The notes: generated by a model not told the origin, from the letters alone. Shown: positions 16,885 through 25,386, counted from the first letter of the stretch. The stretch is DNA of 64,000 nucleotides from Jiangella sp. DSM 45060 (GCF_900105175.1 NZ_LT629771.1:6716622-6780621); one strand, 5' to 3'. Made by a program: numbers and translations.

Positions 16885-17208
16885 ATGGAATCGCCTTTCC
16901 ACGACGTCACCCGGGCACTGCGCCGCCGCTGGCCCGGCGGCCGGGTCGCGCCCGCCGTCACCGCCGATCCGTTCGAGACGCTGACGGTGCAGTTGCGGCT
17001 CAGCCGCGTCGCCGGCGAGATCCGCCGGCTCGAACGCGACCAGGGCCGCTGGGCCCGTGCCCACCACCTGGCCGCGGCCAGCCGCGCGTACGACGACCTG
17101 TTGCTCGACGCCGCACGGCTGGCCGGGTTGCCGGTGCCGGACGCGCCCCCGGCCATCCGCAGAGTGATGATCGAGAGCGCGCTCCGGCACGACGGCTGGA
17201 GCTGGTGA
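16885..17208 (+). CDS. Hypothetical protein, 107 residues
   Basis: A short Arg- and Ala-rich protein (FHDVTRALRRRWPGG; VQLRLSRVAGEIRRLERDQG; AHHLAAASRAYDDLLLDAARLAGLP), probably all-helical and soluble. No family was recognised. GAGGAGCCCACG upstream of the ATG provides a good ribosome site, and the codon pattern looks like its neighbours, so it is likely a real gene. It ends at 17208, one base before the stop of convergent ogt. Confidence 0.65.
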   Translation: MESPFHDVTRALRRRWPGGRVAPAVTADPFETLTVQLRLSRVAGEIRRLERDQGRWARAHHLAAASRAYDDLLLDAARLAGLPVPDAPPAIRRVMIESALRHDGWSW

Positions 17209-17670
17209 CTACCGCGTCTCCAGGTCCAGCAGCGCCCGCTTGCGCTCCAGGCCCCACGCGTACCCCGTCAGGACGCCGGACGAGCCGACCACGCGGTGGC
17301 ACGGGACGATGACGGAGATCGGGTTGCGGCCGTTCGCGGCGCCCACCGCCCGCGACGCCGTCGGGCGGCCCAGCAGCTCGGCGATCTCGCGGTAGCTGCG
17401 GGTCTCGCCGTACGGGATGGCCCGCAGCGCCGCCCACACCTGCTGCTGGAACGGCGTGCCGACGGGACTCAGCGGCAGGTCGAACTCCTCCCGCTCGCCG
17501 GCGAAGTAGGCGTCCAGCTGCTCGCGCGCCGCGGCGAACGGTGCGTCGTCCTCGATCCAGCCGGGCTGGTCGAGCGTGGCCGGGCGCTCCATGTAGAGGC
17601 CGGTCAGCGCGGCGCCGTCGCTGGTGATCCAGAGCGCGCCGAGGGGACTGTCGATGGTGGTCCAGTACAT
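17209..17670 (-). CDS. ogt: Methylated-DNA-protein-cysteine methyltransferase
   Basis: A 153-residue suicide repair protein that takes the methyl group from O6-methylguanine. The active site PCHRV is preceded by GAANGRNPISVIV and followed by GYAWGLERKRALL; the DNA-binding helix region is IPYGETRSYREIAELLGRP. It lies 10 nt downstream of the Ada-AlkA gene in the same operon. Since the fused Ada part next door lacks this domain, the two genes together give the functions of a full adaptive-response set. Confidence 0.95.
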   Translation of the reverse strand: MYWTTIDSPLGALWITSDGAALTGLYMERPATLDQPGWIEDDAPFAAAREQLDAYFAGEREEFDLPLSPVGTPFQQQVWAALRAIPYGETRSYREIAELLGRPTASRAVGAANGRNPISVIVPCHRVVGSSGVLTGYAWGLERKRALLDLETR

Positions 17671-17680
17671 GATCTGCCTT

Positions 17681-19120
17681 TCAGAGAGAGGACCAGGCGT
17701 GCAGCAGCGCGTACGAGCGCCACGGCCGCCAGTTCTCGGCCAGCTCGGCCACCGCCCGCGGCTCGGACGGCAGCCCGAGCCCGGCCATGGCGTGCTTGAC
17801 GCCGAGGTCGGTCGGAAGGAACACGTCGGGGTCGGCGAGCGCCCGCATGCGCACGTACTTCGCCGTCCAGGGCCCGATGCCGGGTACGTCGAGCAGCCGC
17901 CGCTCCGTCTCGTCGCGGTCGACGCCGGGGTCCAGGCAGAGCGTGCCGTCGGCCAGCCGGCTGGTCAGCTCGTGCAGCGTGCGCTGCCGGCTGCCCGGCA
18001 TCGGGAACGTCGCTGGGTCGACGGAGGCCAGCACGGACGCCGCCGGGAACGCGTGGGTGACGGTGCCGACCGGCGCGTCCAGCGGCTTGCCGTGCTCGGC
18101 GACCAGCCGGCCGGCGACGGTGCGCGCGGCGGCCACGGACACCTGCTGGCCGAGCACGCCGCGCACCGCCAGCTCGTCGCCGTCGACCGTGCCCGGGACC
18201 CGGGTCCCCGGCCGCGCGGCCACCAGCGGGGCGAGCGCGGGATCGGCACCGAGCAGGTCGTCGACGGCCTGGGGGTCGGCGTCGAGGTCGAACACCCGGC
18301 GGCAGCGTGCCACCGCCGCCGTCAGGTCGCGCGGGTCGGCCAGTCGCAGCGTCGCCTGCACCCAGTCGTCACGAGGGGTCAGCTCCGCGACGCCGGTGCC
18401 GTGCGGCAGCGTGAGGCTGCGCCGGTAGGTGTCGCCGTCGACCTCCTCGATGCCCGGCACCGCACGCAGCGCCAGGAAGTCGAGCACGCCGCGGAAGTCC
18501 GCGGGCCGCCGGTACGCCAGCCGCAGCTCGACCGTCCCCGCTGTGGCCGTCGGGCCCCGCCGCCGCGCCTTGCCGCGCAGCTCGCTCGGCGTCAGCGCGT
18601 AGACCTCGCGGATCGTGTCATTGAACTGGCGGATGCTGGCGAACCCGGCCGCGAACGCGATCTCGGTGACCGGCAGCTCCGTCGTCTCGAGCAGCGTCCG
18701 CGCGGTGTGCGCGCGCTGCGACCGGGCCAGCCGCAGCGGGCCGGCGCCGACCTCCTCGACCAGCGTCCGGTGCACCTGACGCTCGCTGTAGCCGAGCCGC
18801 CCGGCCAGCCCGGCGACGCCGTCGCGGTCGACGACGCCGTCGGCGATCAGCCGCATCGCCCGGCCGACGACGTCGGCGCGGATGTTCCACTCCGCCGAGC
18901 CCGGCGTGGCGTCCGGACGGCAGCGGCGGCAGGCCCGGAAGCCGGCCGTCTGCGCCTCGGCGGCGGTGCGGTAGAAGCGCACGTTCTGGCGCTTCGGCGT
19001 CATGGCCGGGCAGCTGGGACGGCAGTAGATGCCGGTGGACGTGACGCCGATGTAGAAGACGCCGTCGAACCGGGCATCGCGGCCCTGAACTGCGCGGTAG
19101 CACGCCTCTTCGTCCAACAT
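17681..19120 (-). CDS. Ada regulatory domain - AlkA 3-methyladenine DNA glycosylase fusion
   Basis: 479 residues in three parts. Residues 1-75 are the Ada zinc domain with four cysteines (CRPSCP and CRRC), whose methylated cysteine senses methylphosphotriesters. Residues about 85-190 are an AraC-type helix-turn-helix (VTEIAFAAGFASIRQFNDTIRE). Residues about 200-479 are AlkA: N-terminal domain, then the HhH-GPD region with VRGVLGQQVSVAAARTVAG, VPGIGPWTAKYVRMRAL and the catalytic Asp in PTDLGVKHA. It would both activate the response and excise alkylated bases. This Ada-AlkA architecture is known in actinobacteria. The operon continues with ogt. Confidence 0.93.
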   Translation of the reverse strand: MLDEEACYRAVQGRDARFDGVFYIGVTSTGIYCRPSCPAMTPKRQNVRFYRTAAEAQTAGFRACRRCRPDATPGSAEWNIRADVVGRAMRLIADGVVDRDGVAGLAGRLGYSERQVHRTLVEEVGAGPLRLARSQRAHTARTLLETTELPVTEIAFAAGFASIRQFNDTIREVYALTPSELRGKARRRGPTATAGTVELRLAYRRPADFRGVLDFLALRAVPGIEEVDGDTYRRSLTLPHGTGVAELTPRDDWVQATLRLADPRDLTAAVARCRRVFDLDADPQAVDDLLGADPALAPLVAARPGTRVPGTVDGDELAVRGVLGQQVSVAAARTVAGRLVAEHGKPLDAPVGTVTHAFPAASVLASVDPATFPMPGSRQRTLHELTSRLADGTLCLDPGVDRDETERRLLDVPGIGPWTAKYVRMRALADPDVFLPTDLGVKHAMAGLGLPSEPRAVAELAENWRPWRSYALLHAWSSL

Positions 19121-19186
19121 GCTTCTAGTCTCGCCCGCCCGAGGGCTGGAGACTAGCGGGAATCGGACACGGCCGTGCGGGCGGAG

Positions 19187-20716
19187 CTAGATGTCGCGAA
19201 ACGCCTCGATGCGGGCGCCGAGCACGGACAGCCGGGCGGCGAGGTCCTCGTAGCCGCGGTTGATGACGTACACGTTGCGCAGCACCGACGTGCCCTTCGC
19301 GGCCATCATCGCCAGCAGCACGACGACGGCCGGGCGCAGTGCCGGCGGGCAGATGATCTCCGTCCCCGACCACCGCGTCGGGCCCTCCACCAGCACGCGG
19401 TGCGGGTCGAGCAGCGTGACGTTGCCGCCGAGCTTCGTCAGCTCGGTGAGGTAGATCGCGCGGTTCTCGTACACCCAGTCGTGGATCATCGTCTGGCCGT
19501 TCGCCGTGGCCGCGATCAGCGCGAAGAACGGCAGGTTGTCGATGTTCAGACCCGGGAACGGCATCGGGTGGATCTTGTCGTGCGGCGCGCGCAGCTGTGA
19601 CGGGCGCACCGTCAGGTCGACCAGCCGGGTCTCGCCGTTCGCCGCGACGTACTCGCCGCTGCGGTCGTAGTCGAGGCCCATCTCCTCCAGCAGCGCCAGC
19701 TCGATCTCGAGGAACTCGATCGGCGCCCGGCGGACCGTGATCTCCGACCCCGTCACGATCGCGGCGGCCAGCAGGCTCATCGCCTCGATCGGGTCCTCGG
19801 ACGGCGCGTAGTCGACGTCGACGTCGATGTCCGGGATGCCGTGCACCGTCAACGTCGTGGTGCCGATGCCCTCGATGCGCACGCCCAGCCGCGTCAGGAA
19901 GAAGCACAGGTCCTGGACCATGTAGTTCGAGCTGGCGTTGCGGATGACGGTGACGCCGTCGTTGCGGGCGGCCGCCATCAGCGCGTTCTCGGTGACGGTG
20001 TCGCCGCGCTCGATCAGCACGATCGGCCGGCCCGGCGACACCGAGCGGTCCACCTCGGCGTGGTAGTAGCCGCCGGTCGCCTTCAGCTCGAGGCCGAACG
20101 GGCGCAGCGCCGACATGTGCGGGTCGACGGTGCGGGTGCCGAGGTTGCAGCCGCCGGCGTAGGGCAGCTTGAAGCGGACCTCGCGGTGCAGCAGCGGGCC
20201 GAGGAACATGATGACGCTGCGGGTGCGCCGGGCCGCCTCGACGTCCATGCTGTCGAGGTCCAGCCGCTCCGGCGGCGTGATCTCGAGGTCGCGGCCCTCG
20301 CCCAGCCAGCGGGTGCCGATGCCGATGCTCTCGAGCACCTCGATGATGCGGTTGACCTCCTCGATGCGCGCGATGCCGCGCAGGGTGGTCTTCCCCTTGT
20401 TCAGCAGGCTGGCGCACAGCAACGCGACGCTCGCGTTCTTGCTGGACCGCACCTCGATGCTGCCGCTGAGCTGCTGGCCGCCGCTGACCCGCAGGTGCAC
20501 CGGGCTCTGCGGCGCCAGCGAGACGATCTGCTTGTCCAGCGACTCACCGATACGGGCGATCATCTCGAGGCTGAGGTTCTGTTGCCCGTGCTCGATCCGG
20601 TGGATCGCGCTCTGGCTGGTGCCGAGCGCGTCGGCGAGCTGGCTCTGGGTCCAGCCGCGGTGCTGCCGCGAATCACGGATCAAGCGGCCGATCTGGCCGC
20701 GGTAGTCGTCTGCCAC
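19187..20716 (-). CDS. HTH-domain fused to MurA-like enolpyruvyl transferase
   Basis: 509 residues. Residues about 8-65 are an XRE helix-turn-helix (WTQSQLADALGTSQSAIHRIEHGQ). From about 74 to the end is a UDP-GlcNAc 1-carboxyvinyltransferase domain with the substrate motif SSKNASVALL and the active-site loop YAGGCNLGTRTVDPH, where Cys190 corresponds to the fosfomycin-target cysteine. The catalytic set looks intact, so it should act in the first committed step of peptidoglycan precursor synthesis or on a related sugar nucleotide. The HTH could tie enzyme and gene control. GTG at 20716. A CTCA-4-TGAG element lies at 20731-20742. A separate housekeeping MurA is likely elsewhere. Confidence 0.85.
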   Translation of the reverse strand: MADDYRGQIGRLIRDSRQHRGWTQSQLADALGTSQSAIHRIEHGQQNLSLEMIARIGESLDKQIVSLAPQSPVHLRVSGGQQLSGSIEVRSSKNASVALLCASLLNKGKTTLRGIARIEEVNRIIEVLESIGIGTRWLGEGRDLEITPPERLDLDSMDVEAARRTRSVIMFLGPLLHREVRFKLPYAGGCNLGTRTVDPHMSALRPFGLELKATGGYYHAEVDRSVSPGRPIVLIERGDTVTENALMAAARNDGVTVIRNASSNYMVQDLCFFLTRLGVRIEGIGTTTLTVHGIPDIDVDVDYAPSEDPIEAMSLLAAAIVTGSEITVRRAPIEFLEIELALLEEMGLDYDRSGEYVAANGETRLVDLTVRPSQLRAPHDKIHPMPFPGLNIDNLPFFALIAATANGQTMIHDWVYENRAIYLTELTKLGGNVTLLDPHRVLVEGPTRWSGTEIICPPALRPAVVVLLAMMAAKGTSVLRNVYVINRGYEDLAARLSVLGARIEAFRDI

Positions 20717-20730
20717 GAGCCGAACGATAT

Positions 20731-20742
20731 CTCAGCTATGAG
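20731..20742. promoter_or_regulatory. Possible operator of the HTH-MurA gene
   Basis: CTCAGCTATGAG, with 4-bp inverted ends CTCA and TGAG, sits 15 bp before the GTG start in an AT-rich promoter-like stretch. Short and not decisive. The remaining sequence to 21002 (about 260 bp) showed no gene or clear structure. Confidence 0.3.
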
Positions 20743-21002
20743 TTAACGGCCGCCACATTCGTCACATTGGTATGCAGGAGTTGCGACGTGAGCGAGCTCT
20801 CATCCGTGTCATGAGGTCTTGCGCCGCGTGGTGGCCCAGCCGCGGGGAGCGTAACCGACACCGCGGCGGCTGTCGCCTCGAACTCGGGCGAACCGCACGT
20901 CCGGCGCGGCTCGCCCGTCCGTACGGCCGAACCCCAGCCCTGAGACGGCGCGCCCGTCCACCCGGTTCCCGGTCGCCCGCCCAGACTTGGTCGGGGGTGG
21001 TG

Positions 21003-22043
21003 TCAGAGGTCGAACGCGTACCGGCAGAACGCCTTGCGCAGGTCGAGGATCGGCCCGCTGTCGCGGGTGTAGAAGAGCTTGTTCGTCAGCAGCACCGCCC
21101 AGCGACGGCGGCGGACGGAGACCCACATGGCGGTGCCGGTGAAGCCGAAGTGCGCCCACACGTCCCGCCCGCCCACGCCGGGTGGCGTCGGCGCGGGGTG
21201 CCAGAACAGGCCGCGGGCCGGCGCCAGTTCACCGGTCTGCACCTTCAGTGACTCCTTGATCCACGCCGGCCCGAAGCCCGGTCGCCGCGGCGCCTGGTCG
21301 GGCGCCAGCAGGTAGCGCAGGAACGCCCCGAGGTCGGCGGCGACGGAGAAGACGCCGGCGCTGCCGCAGACGCCGAGCAGCCGGGCGGAGAAGTCGTGCG
21401 GCGTGCCCTGGAGGTGCCGCCCGGCATCGGCGTCGAACTCGGTCGGCGCGCACCGCGGGACGTCGGCGGCCGCGACGGGCCCGAACCGGGTCGCGTCCAT
21501 GTGCAACGCGTCCCACGCACAGGCCCGGCTCAGCTCGTCCAGCCGCAGGCCGGTGAGCCGCTCGGCGAGGATCCCGAGGATCAGGGCGGCGCGATCGGTG
21601 TACTCGACGACCTCGCCGGGGCGGTGGACCAGCGGTTCGCGCAGGATGCCGCGCTCGACGGCGTCGCGGTCGGTGCCGTAGAGCGCCTCGAGGTTGGCCC
21701 GCGACGGGACGCCGGCGGTGTGGGTGAGCAGGTGCTGGGCGGTGACGCCGCCGAGGTCGTATCCGGCGAGGCCGGGCAGGTAGTCGGCGAGCGGGCGGTC
21801 GAGGTTGAGCGTGCCGTCCTCCCAGAGCGTGCCGATGCACGACCACACGGCGACGATCTTGGTGAGGCTGGCGAGGTCGAACAGGGTGTCGAGCCGCATC
21901 GGACGGTCCGGCGCCGCCGGGTCGAGCAGCCCGTGGGCGCCCTGGGCGCGGATGCCGTCGGCATCGCCCACGGCCCAGACCGCGCCGGGCAGGACGGTGG
22001 TGGTCACGGCGTGAGTCAGCAACTGGTCGATGGCTCTCGTCAT
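21003..22043 (-). CDS. Beta-lactamase-related serine hydrolase
   Basis: A 346-residue class C beta-lactamase/DD-peptidase-fold protein. It has the SxxK motif in LASLTKIVAVWS (nucleophile Ser with Lys), a Tyr motif in VEYTDRAALILG, and HFGFTGTAMWV in place of the KTG box. There is no signal peptide, so it is probably a cytoplasmic esterase or peptidase rather than a resistance enzyme. The ATG at 22043 begins the domain cleanly; an upstream ATG would add 18 unconserved residues. It is divergent from the folate genes. Confidence 0.85.
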   Translation of the reverse strand: MTRAIDQLLTHAVTTTVLPGAVWAVGDADGIRAQGAHGLLDPAAPDRPMRLDTLFDLASLTKIVAVWSCIGTLWEDGTLNLDRPLADYLPGLAGYDLGGVTAQHLLTHTAGVPSRANLEALYGTDRDAVERGILREPLVHRPGEVVEYTDRAALILGILAERLTGLRLDELSRACAWDALHMDATRFGPVAAADVPRCAPTEFDADAGRHLQGTPHDFSARLLGVCGSAGVFSVAADLGAFLRYLLAPDQAPRRPGFGPAWIKESLKVQTGELAPARGLFWHPAPTPPGVGGRDVWAHFGFTGTAMWVSVRRRRWAVLLTNKLFYTRDSGPILDLRKAFCRYAFDL

Positions 22044-22129
22044 CGGTGCCGCCTTGTTCGGTTGTCGTGGCGCCCGGGGTCGCGCCACTGCTTTCATGAT
22101 CGGCCGGAACCGGGCGAATCCGGGATACG

Positions 22130-22157
22130 CGTCTCACGTGATGAACACCGTGAGACG
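22130..22157. promoter_or_regulatory. Inverted repeat in the divergent hydrolase/folate promoter region
   Basis: CGTCTCACG - 10 nt - CGTGAGACG, perfect 9-bp arms, roughly midway between the two divergent starts (22043 and 22234). It could be an operator; no local regulator gene is obvious. Confidence 0.4.
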
Positions 22158-22233
22158 GGCCCCCGTCGTGCGGGGATCGCTCGCGACGCGGGAGACTGGG
22201 TGCGGCGACCGTCAGCCGACTCGAGGAGATCCC

Positions 22234-22854
22234 GTGCGTGACGAGACCATCGGCGCCTTCCTGGACAGCCTGGCCGCCCGGGTGCCGGCCCCCGGCGGCG
22301 GCGCCGTCGCGGCCCTGCACGCGGCCCAGTCGGCGGCGCTGCTCGCCATGGTGGCCCGCTACAGCACCGGCCCGAGGTACGAGCAGCATGCCGACGTCGT
22401 CGAGCGGGTGCTGGTGAAGGCCGACGCTCTGCGCACCGACGCGCTGGAGCTGGCCGAGGACGACGCCGAGGCGTTCTTCGCGGTCACCGAGACGTACCAG
22501 CTGCCGCAGGAGACCGACGAGCAGAAGGCGGCCCGGTCCGAGGCCATCGCCACGGCGCTGGCGGCGGCCGCGGAGCCGCCGGCCGCGGTCATCATCGCGG
22601 CGACGCACCTGGTCGCGATGGCCGAGGAGCTGCTGCCGGTCGGCAACCCGAACGTCGTCACCGACGTCGCGGCCGCCGCCGAGGCCGCCCGCGCCGCCGC
22701 CACGACGGCCCGGCTGAACGTCGAGATCAATCTCGCCGGGGTCGCCGACCAGGCGGTCCGCGACCGCCTGACGGCCACCGCGGGCGAGGTCGACGACCTC
22801 GCGGCCCGGGCCGACCAGGTCAGCGCCGCCGTGCGCCGGCAGGTCGGAGCGTGA
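22234..22854 (+). CDS. Cyclodeaminase/cyclohydrolase-family protein (FchA/FTCD-like)
   Basis: A 206-residue all-helical protein of the formiminotetrahydrofolate cyclodeaminase family. The start IGAFLDSLAARVPAPGGGAVAALHAAQSAALLAMVARYS and the region VGNPNVVTDVAAAAEAARAA are diagnostic. Members either deaminate 5-formimino-THF or, as Methylobacterium Fch, hydrolyse methenyl-THF to 10-formyl-THF. GTG at 22234 has GAGGAG 5 nt upstream. Its stop overlaps the folD start (GTGA), so the two proteins are made together. Because that FolD lacks the cyclohydrolase lysine, a cyclohydrolase role is the more attractive inference. Confidence 0.85.
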   Translation: MRDETIGAFLDSLAARVPAPGGGAVAALHAAQSAALLAMVARYSTGPRYEQHADVVERVLVKADALRTDALELAEDDAEAFFAVTETYQLPQETDEQKAARSEAIATALAAAAEPPAAVIIAATHLVAMAEELLPVGNPNVVTDVAAAAEAARAAATTARLNVEINLAGVADQAVRDRLTATAGEVDDLAARADQVSAAVRRQVGA

Positions 22855-23678
22855 CGGCGCGCCGGCTGGCCGGGACCGACCTCGCCGCCCGCATCCGCGC
22901 GGACGTCGCCGAACGGGCCGCCGCCCGGCGCGACGCGGGCCGCCCGGCCCGGCTGGTCATCGTCACGGCCACGGACGACGAAGCCAGCGCCTGGTACGTC
23001 CGCTCCATCGCGTCGGCCGCCGGCAAGGCGGGCCTCGACTGCGACGTCGACGACCTCGGCACGGCGGCCACCGCGGCGGCGATCGCGGACCGGCTCGCCG
23101 CCCTCAGTGCGGACCCGGCCGTCGACGGCGTCATGCTGCAGACGCCGCTACCGCCCGGCGTGGCGCTCGCGGACGTGTCCGGCGCCATCGACCCGGCCAA
23201 GGACGTCGACGGCGCCAACCCGCTGTCGCTCGGCCGGCTGGCCACCGGGCTGCCCGCCTACGCGCCGGCCACCGCGGCTGCCGTCGTCGCACTGCTGGAG
23301 GAGTACGCCGTCGGCCTCGCCGGTTCGCGGGCCGTGGTGGTGGGCCGGTCCGCGGTCGTCGGCAAGCCGCTGGCGCACCTGCTGCTGGACCGCGACGCGA
23401 CGGTGACGGTGTGCCACTCGCGCACCCGCGACCTCGCCGCCGTGGCGTCGACGGCGGACGTGCTGGTGGCAGCGGTCGGCCGCACGCACCTCGTCACCCC
23501 CGAGCACGTCCGGCCCGGGGCCGTCGTCGTCGACGTCGGCACGAACCCGACGCCGGACGGCGGCCTCGCCGGCGACGTCGACCCGGCGGTCGCCGAGGTG
23601 GCGGCCGCGCTCACCCCGGTGCCCGGCGGCGTAGGCCCGGTGACGACCGCGCTCCTGCTGAAGAATGTTGTTGACTGA
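22851..23678 (+). CDS. folD: FolD-like methylene-THF dehydrogenase lacking the catalytic lysine
   Basis: 275 residues, normal length for FolD. The core motifs DGVMLQTPLPPG, DPAKDVDGANPLSLGRL, VVGRSAVVGKPLAHLLL for NADP and PVPGGVGPVTTALLLKN are present. The YVxxK motif reads YVRSI, so the lysine required for cyclohydrolase chemistry (Lys56 in the human enzyme, Lys54 in E. coli) is Ile53. It may work only as the NADP-linked dehydrogenase between methylene- and methenyl-THF. It is translationally coupled to the cyclodeaminase-family gene upstream. The MarR operator overlaps its last codons. Confidence 0.9.
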   Translation: MTARRLAGTDLAARIRADVAERAAARRDAGRPARLVIVTATDDEASAWYVRSIASAAGKAGLDCDVDDLGTAATAAAIADRLAALSADPAVDGVMLQTPLPPGVALADVSGAIDPAKDVDGANPLSLGRLATGLPAYAPATAAAVVALLEEYAVGLAGSRAVVVGRSAVVGKPLAHLLLDRDATVTVCHSRTRDLAAVASTADVLVAAVGRTHLVTPEHVRPGAVVVDVGTNPTPDGGLAGDVDPAVAEVAAALTPVPGGVGPVTTALLLKNVVD

Positions 23679-23705
23679 GTCAAGAGTTTTCTTGATACAG
23701 TCAAC
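23670..23705. promoter_or_regulatory. MarR-type operator overlapping the promoter of the MarR-GNAT gene
   Basis: 16-nt arms (23670-23685 and 23690-23705; 14 of 16 match) around GTTT. TTGACT at 23671-23676 and TACAGT at 23696-23701 are candidate -35 and -10 boxes inside the repeat, so bound protein would block its own promoter. TACAGT ends 7 nt before the ATG, which implies a leaderless transcript. Confidence 0.65.
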
Positions 23706-23708
23706 GGT

Positions 23709-24632
23709 ATGCCCGAGGTGCAACGCGACCAGGTGGCCGCGGTCCGTCAGTTCAACCGCTTCTACACGCGCGTCATGGGGTTCCTCGACCAAGAGTTGCT
23801 GCGGTCGGGGTTCTCGCTCACCGAGGCGCGCATCGTCTTCGAGCTCGGCCGCCGCGACGTCACCGAGGTCGGCGCGCTGCGCGAGGCGCTGGACGTCGAC
23901 GCCGCCCAGCTCAGCCGCACGCTGGCCCGGTTCGAGTCGGCCGGCCTGATCGAGCGCACGCGATCGGCCGCCGACGGCCGCAAGCTGCTGGCCGCGCTGA
24001 CCGACGCCGGCCGCGCGGCGCGCGAAGACCTCCAGAGCCGGTCCGACCGCCAGGCCGAGCAGCTGCTCGGCGCGCTGCCCGACGCCGACCGCCGCCGGCT
24101 GGTCGCCGACCTCGACTCCGTCCGCCGATTGCTGGGCGAGTCCGAGCGGCCGCACACCGTCGTCGTCCGCGGGCTGCGCCCGGGCGACCTCGGCTGGGTG
24201 GTGCAGCGCAACGCCGTCGCCTATGCGCGCGAGTACGGGTGGGACCGCAGCTACGAGGCGCTGGTGGCGCGCATCGTCGCCGACTACGGCGAGCAGTTCG
24301 ACCCCGCCCGCGAGAGCGCCTGGGTGGCCGAGCTGGACGGCCGGCCCGTCGGCGCCGTGTTCTGCGTGCGCAAGGACGACACCACCGCCCAGCTGCGGCT
24401 GCTGCTGGTCGAGCCGGAGGCCCGCGGCGCCGGCATCGGCACCCGGCTGGTCGCCGAGTGCCTCGAGTTCGCCCGGGCGGCCGGCTACACGTCGATGATG
24501 CTGTGGACCAACGACGTGCTCGTGGCCGCCCGGCGCATCTACCAGAAGGCCGGTTTCGAGCTGGTCGAGGAGAACCGGCACCACAGCTTCGGCCACGATC
24601 TGGTCGGCCAGATCTGGCGGCGCGAGCTCTGA
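23709..24632 (+). CDS. MarR regulator - GNAT acetyltransferase fusion
   Basis: 307 residues: a MarR winged-helix domain (about 1-145; LREALDVDAAQLSRTLARFESAGLIERTRSAADGRKLLAALT) and a GNAT domain (about 150-305) with the acetyl-CoA loop VEPEARGAGIGTRLVAECLEFAR and IYQKAGFELVEE. The arrangement is a known bifunctional family whose acetyl acceptor is rarely known. There is no Shine-Dalgarno; the start follows a TACAGT box by 7 nt. The large palindrome over the promoter suggests autorepression. The upstream folate genes run into this promoter. Confidence 0.9.
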   Translation: MPEVQRDQVAAVRQFNRFYTRVMGFLDQELLRSGFSLTEARIVFELGRRDVTEVGALREALDVDAAQLSRTLARFESAGLIERTRSAADGRKLLAALTDAGRAAREDLQSRSDRQAEQLLGALPDADRRRLVADLDSVRRLLGESERPHTVVVRGLRPGDLGWVVQRNAVAYAREYGWDRSYEALVARIVADYGEQFDPARESAWVAELDGRPVGAVFCVRKDDTTAQLRLLLVEPEARGAGIGTRLVAECLEFARAAGYTSMMLWTNDVLVAARRIYQKAGFELVEENRHHSFGHDLVGQIWRREL

Positions 24633-24635
24633 GTG

Positions 24636-25334
24636 TCAGGCCGCCGCCGTCTCCTCGGCGAGCGCCGTGAGACCGGCCAGCCAGCTGTCGACCCCGGCCT
24701 GCAGCACCGCACTGGTGATCACGGCCGCGACGAGCGGCCCGGCCAGCGACTCCTGGCAGCTCACCCGCGTCTGCCCGTCCGGCGCGGGCTCCAGGCGGTA
24801 GACGTGCGCCACGCGGGTGCCGGGCGCGGTGGTCACCCACGTCAGCAGCCGGCCGGGCTCGACGGCCCCGAACCGGGAGTGGAACCGGTTCGCCCCGCTG
24901 CTCCAGCCGAACCGGCCTCCCGGCGTGGCCGGCCCGTCGCCGTCGACGTCGTGGACGTCGGCGCGGATCCGTGGCCACTGCCGCACGTCGGCGAGGAGGC
25001 GCCAGACCCGCAGCGGCTCCGCGTCGATGACGATCTGCCCGGCGGCCTGCGTGGGCGCGCGGTCGTCGACCCGCCCCCGGCCGGCGTACTCGGCGAACAG
25101 CTCGTCCGTGCTCGGCCCGGCGTAGATCAGCGCACCCAGCGGCGCCGTCACGGAGCCCAGCCGGCCGTCCGCGTCGTCGAGCACCGCGAGCCCGGCCGTT
25201 CCGGGTGGGCGCGGGTCCGAGGCCGGGACCGGCTCCTCGGTGACCTCCGGGCCCCTGGGTCCGTGTGCGACCGTCACGATCGCCCGGCCGCCGTCCGCCT
25301 GCCACACCATGACCTTCATCCGTTCGTTGCTCAT
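24636..25334 (-). CDS. SRPBCC-family protein
   Basis: A 232-residue protein. The first 90 or so residues are Pro/Asp-rich and not recognised. From about residue 95 a START/polyketide-cyclase-like (SRPBCC) fold is visible: GQIVIDAEPLRVWRLLADVRQWPRIRADV, then GRFGWSSGANRFHSRFGAVEPGRLLTWVTTAPGTRVAHVYRLEP. Such proteins bind hydrophobic ligands or stress-related molecules. It is divergent from the XRE regulator across an 87-bp region with one operator-like palindrome, so it is probably the regulator's target. Confidence 0.75.
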   Translation of the reverse strand: MSNERMKVMVWQADGGRAIVTVAHGPRGPEVTEEPVPASDPRPPGTAGLAVLDDADGRLGSVTAPLGALIYAGPSTDELFAEYAGRGRVDDRAPTQAAGQIVIDAEPLRVWRLLADVRQWPRIRADVHDVDGDGPATPGGRFGWSSGANRFHSRFGAVEPGRLLTWVTTAPGTRVAHVYRLEPAPDGQTRVSCQESLAGPLVAAVITSAVLQAGVDSWLAGLTALAEETAAA

Positions 25335-25369
25335 GCGGCCAGCATCGGCGGCGGTGGTGCGGCCTGTCG

Positions 25370-25386
25370 ATGAACTCGCAGTTCAT
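25370..25386. promoter_or_regulatory. Candidate operator between SRPBCC and XRE genes
   Basis: ATGAACT - CGC - AGTTCAT, perfect 7-bp arms, lies in the 87-bp divergent promoter region. It sits upstream of the TAGCCT box (25409-25414) that precedes the leaderless XRE start. Confidence 0.55.
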
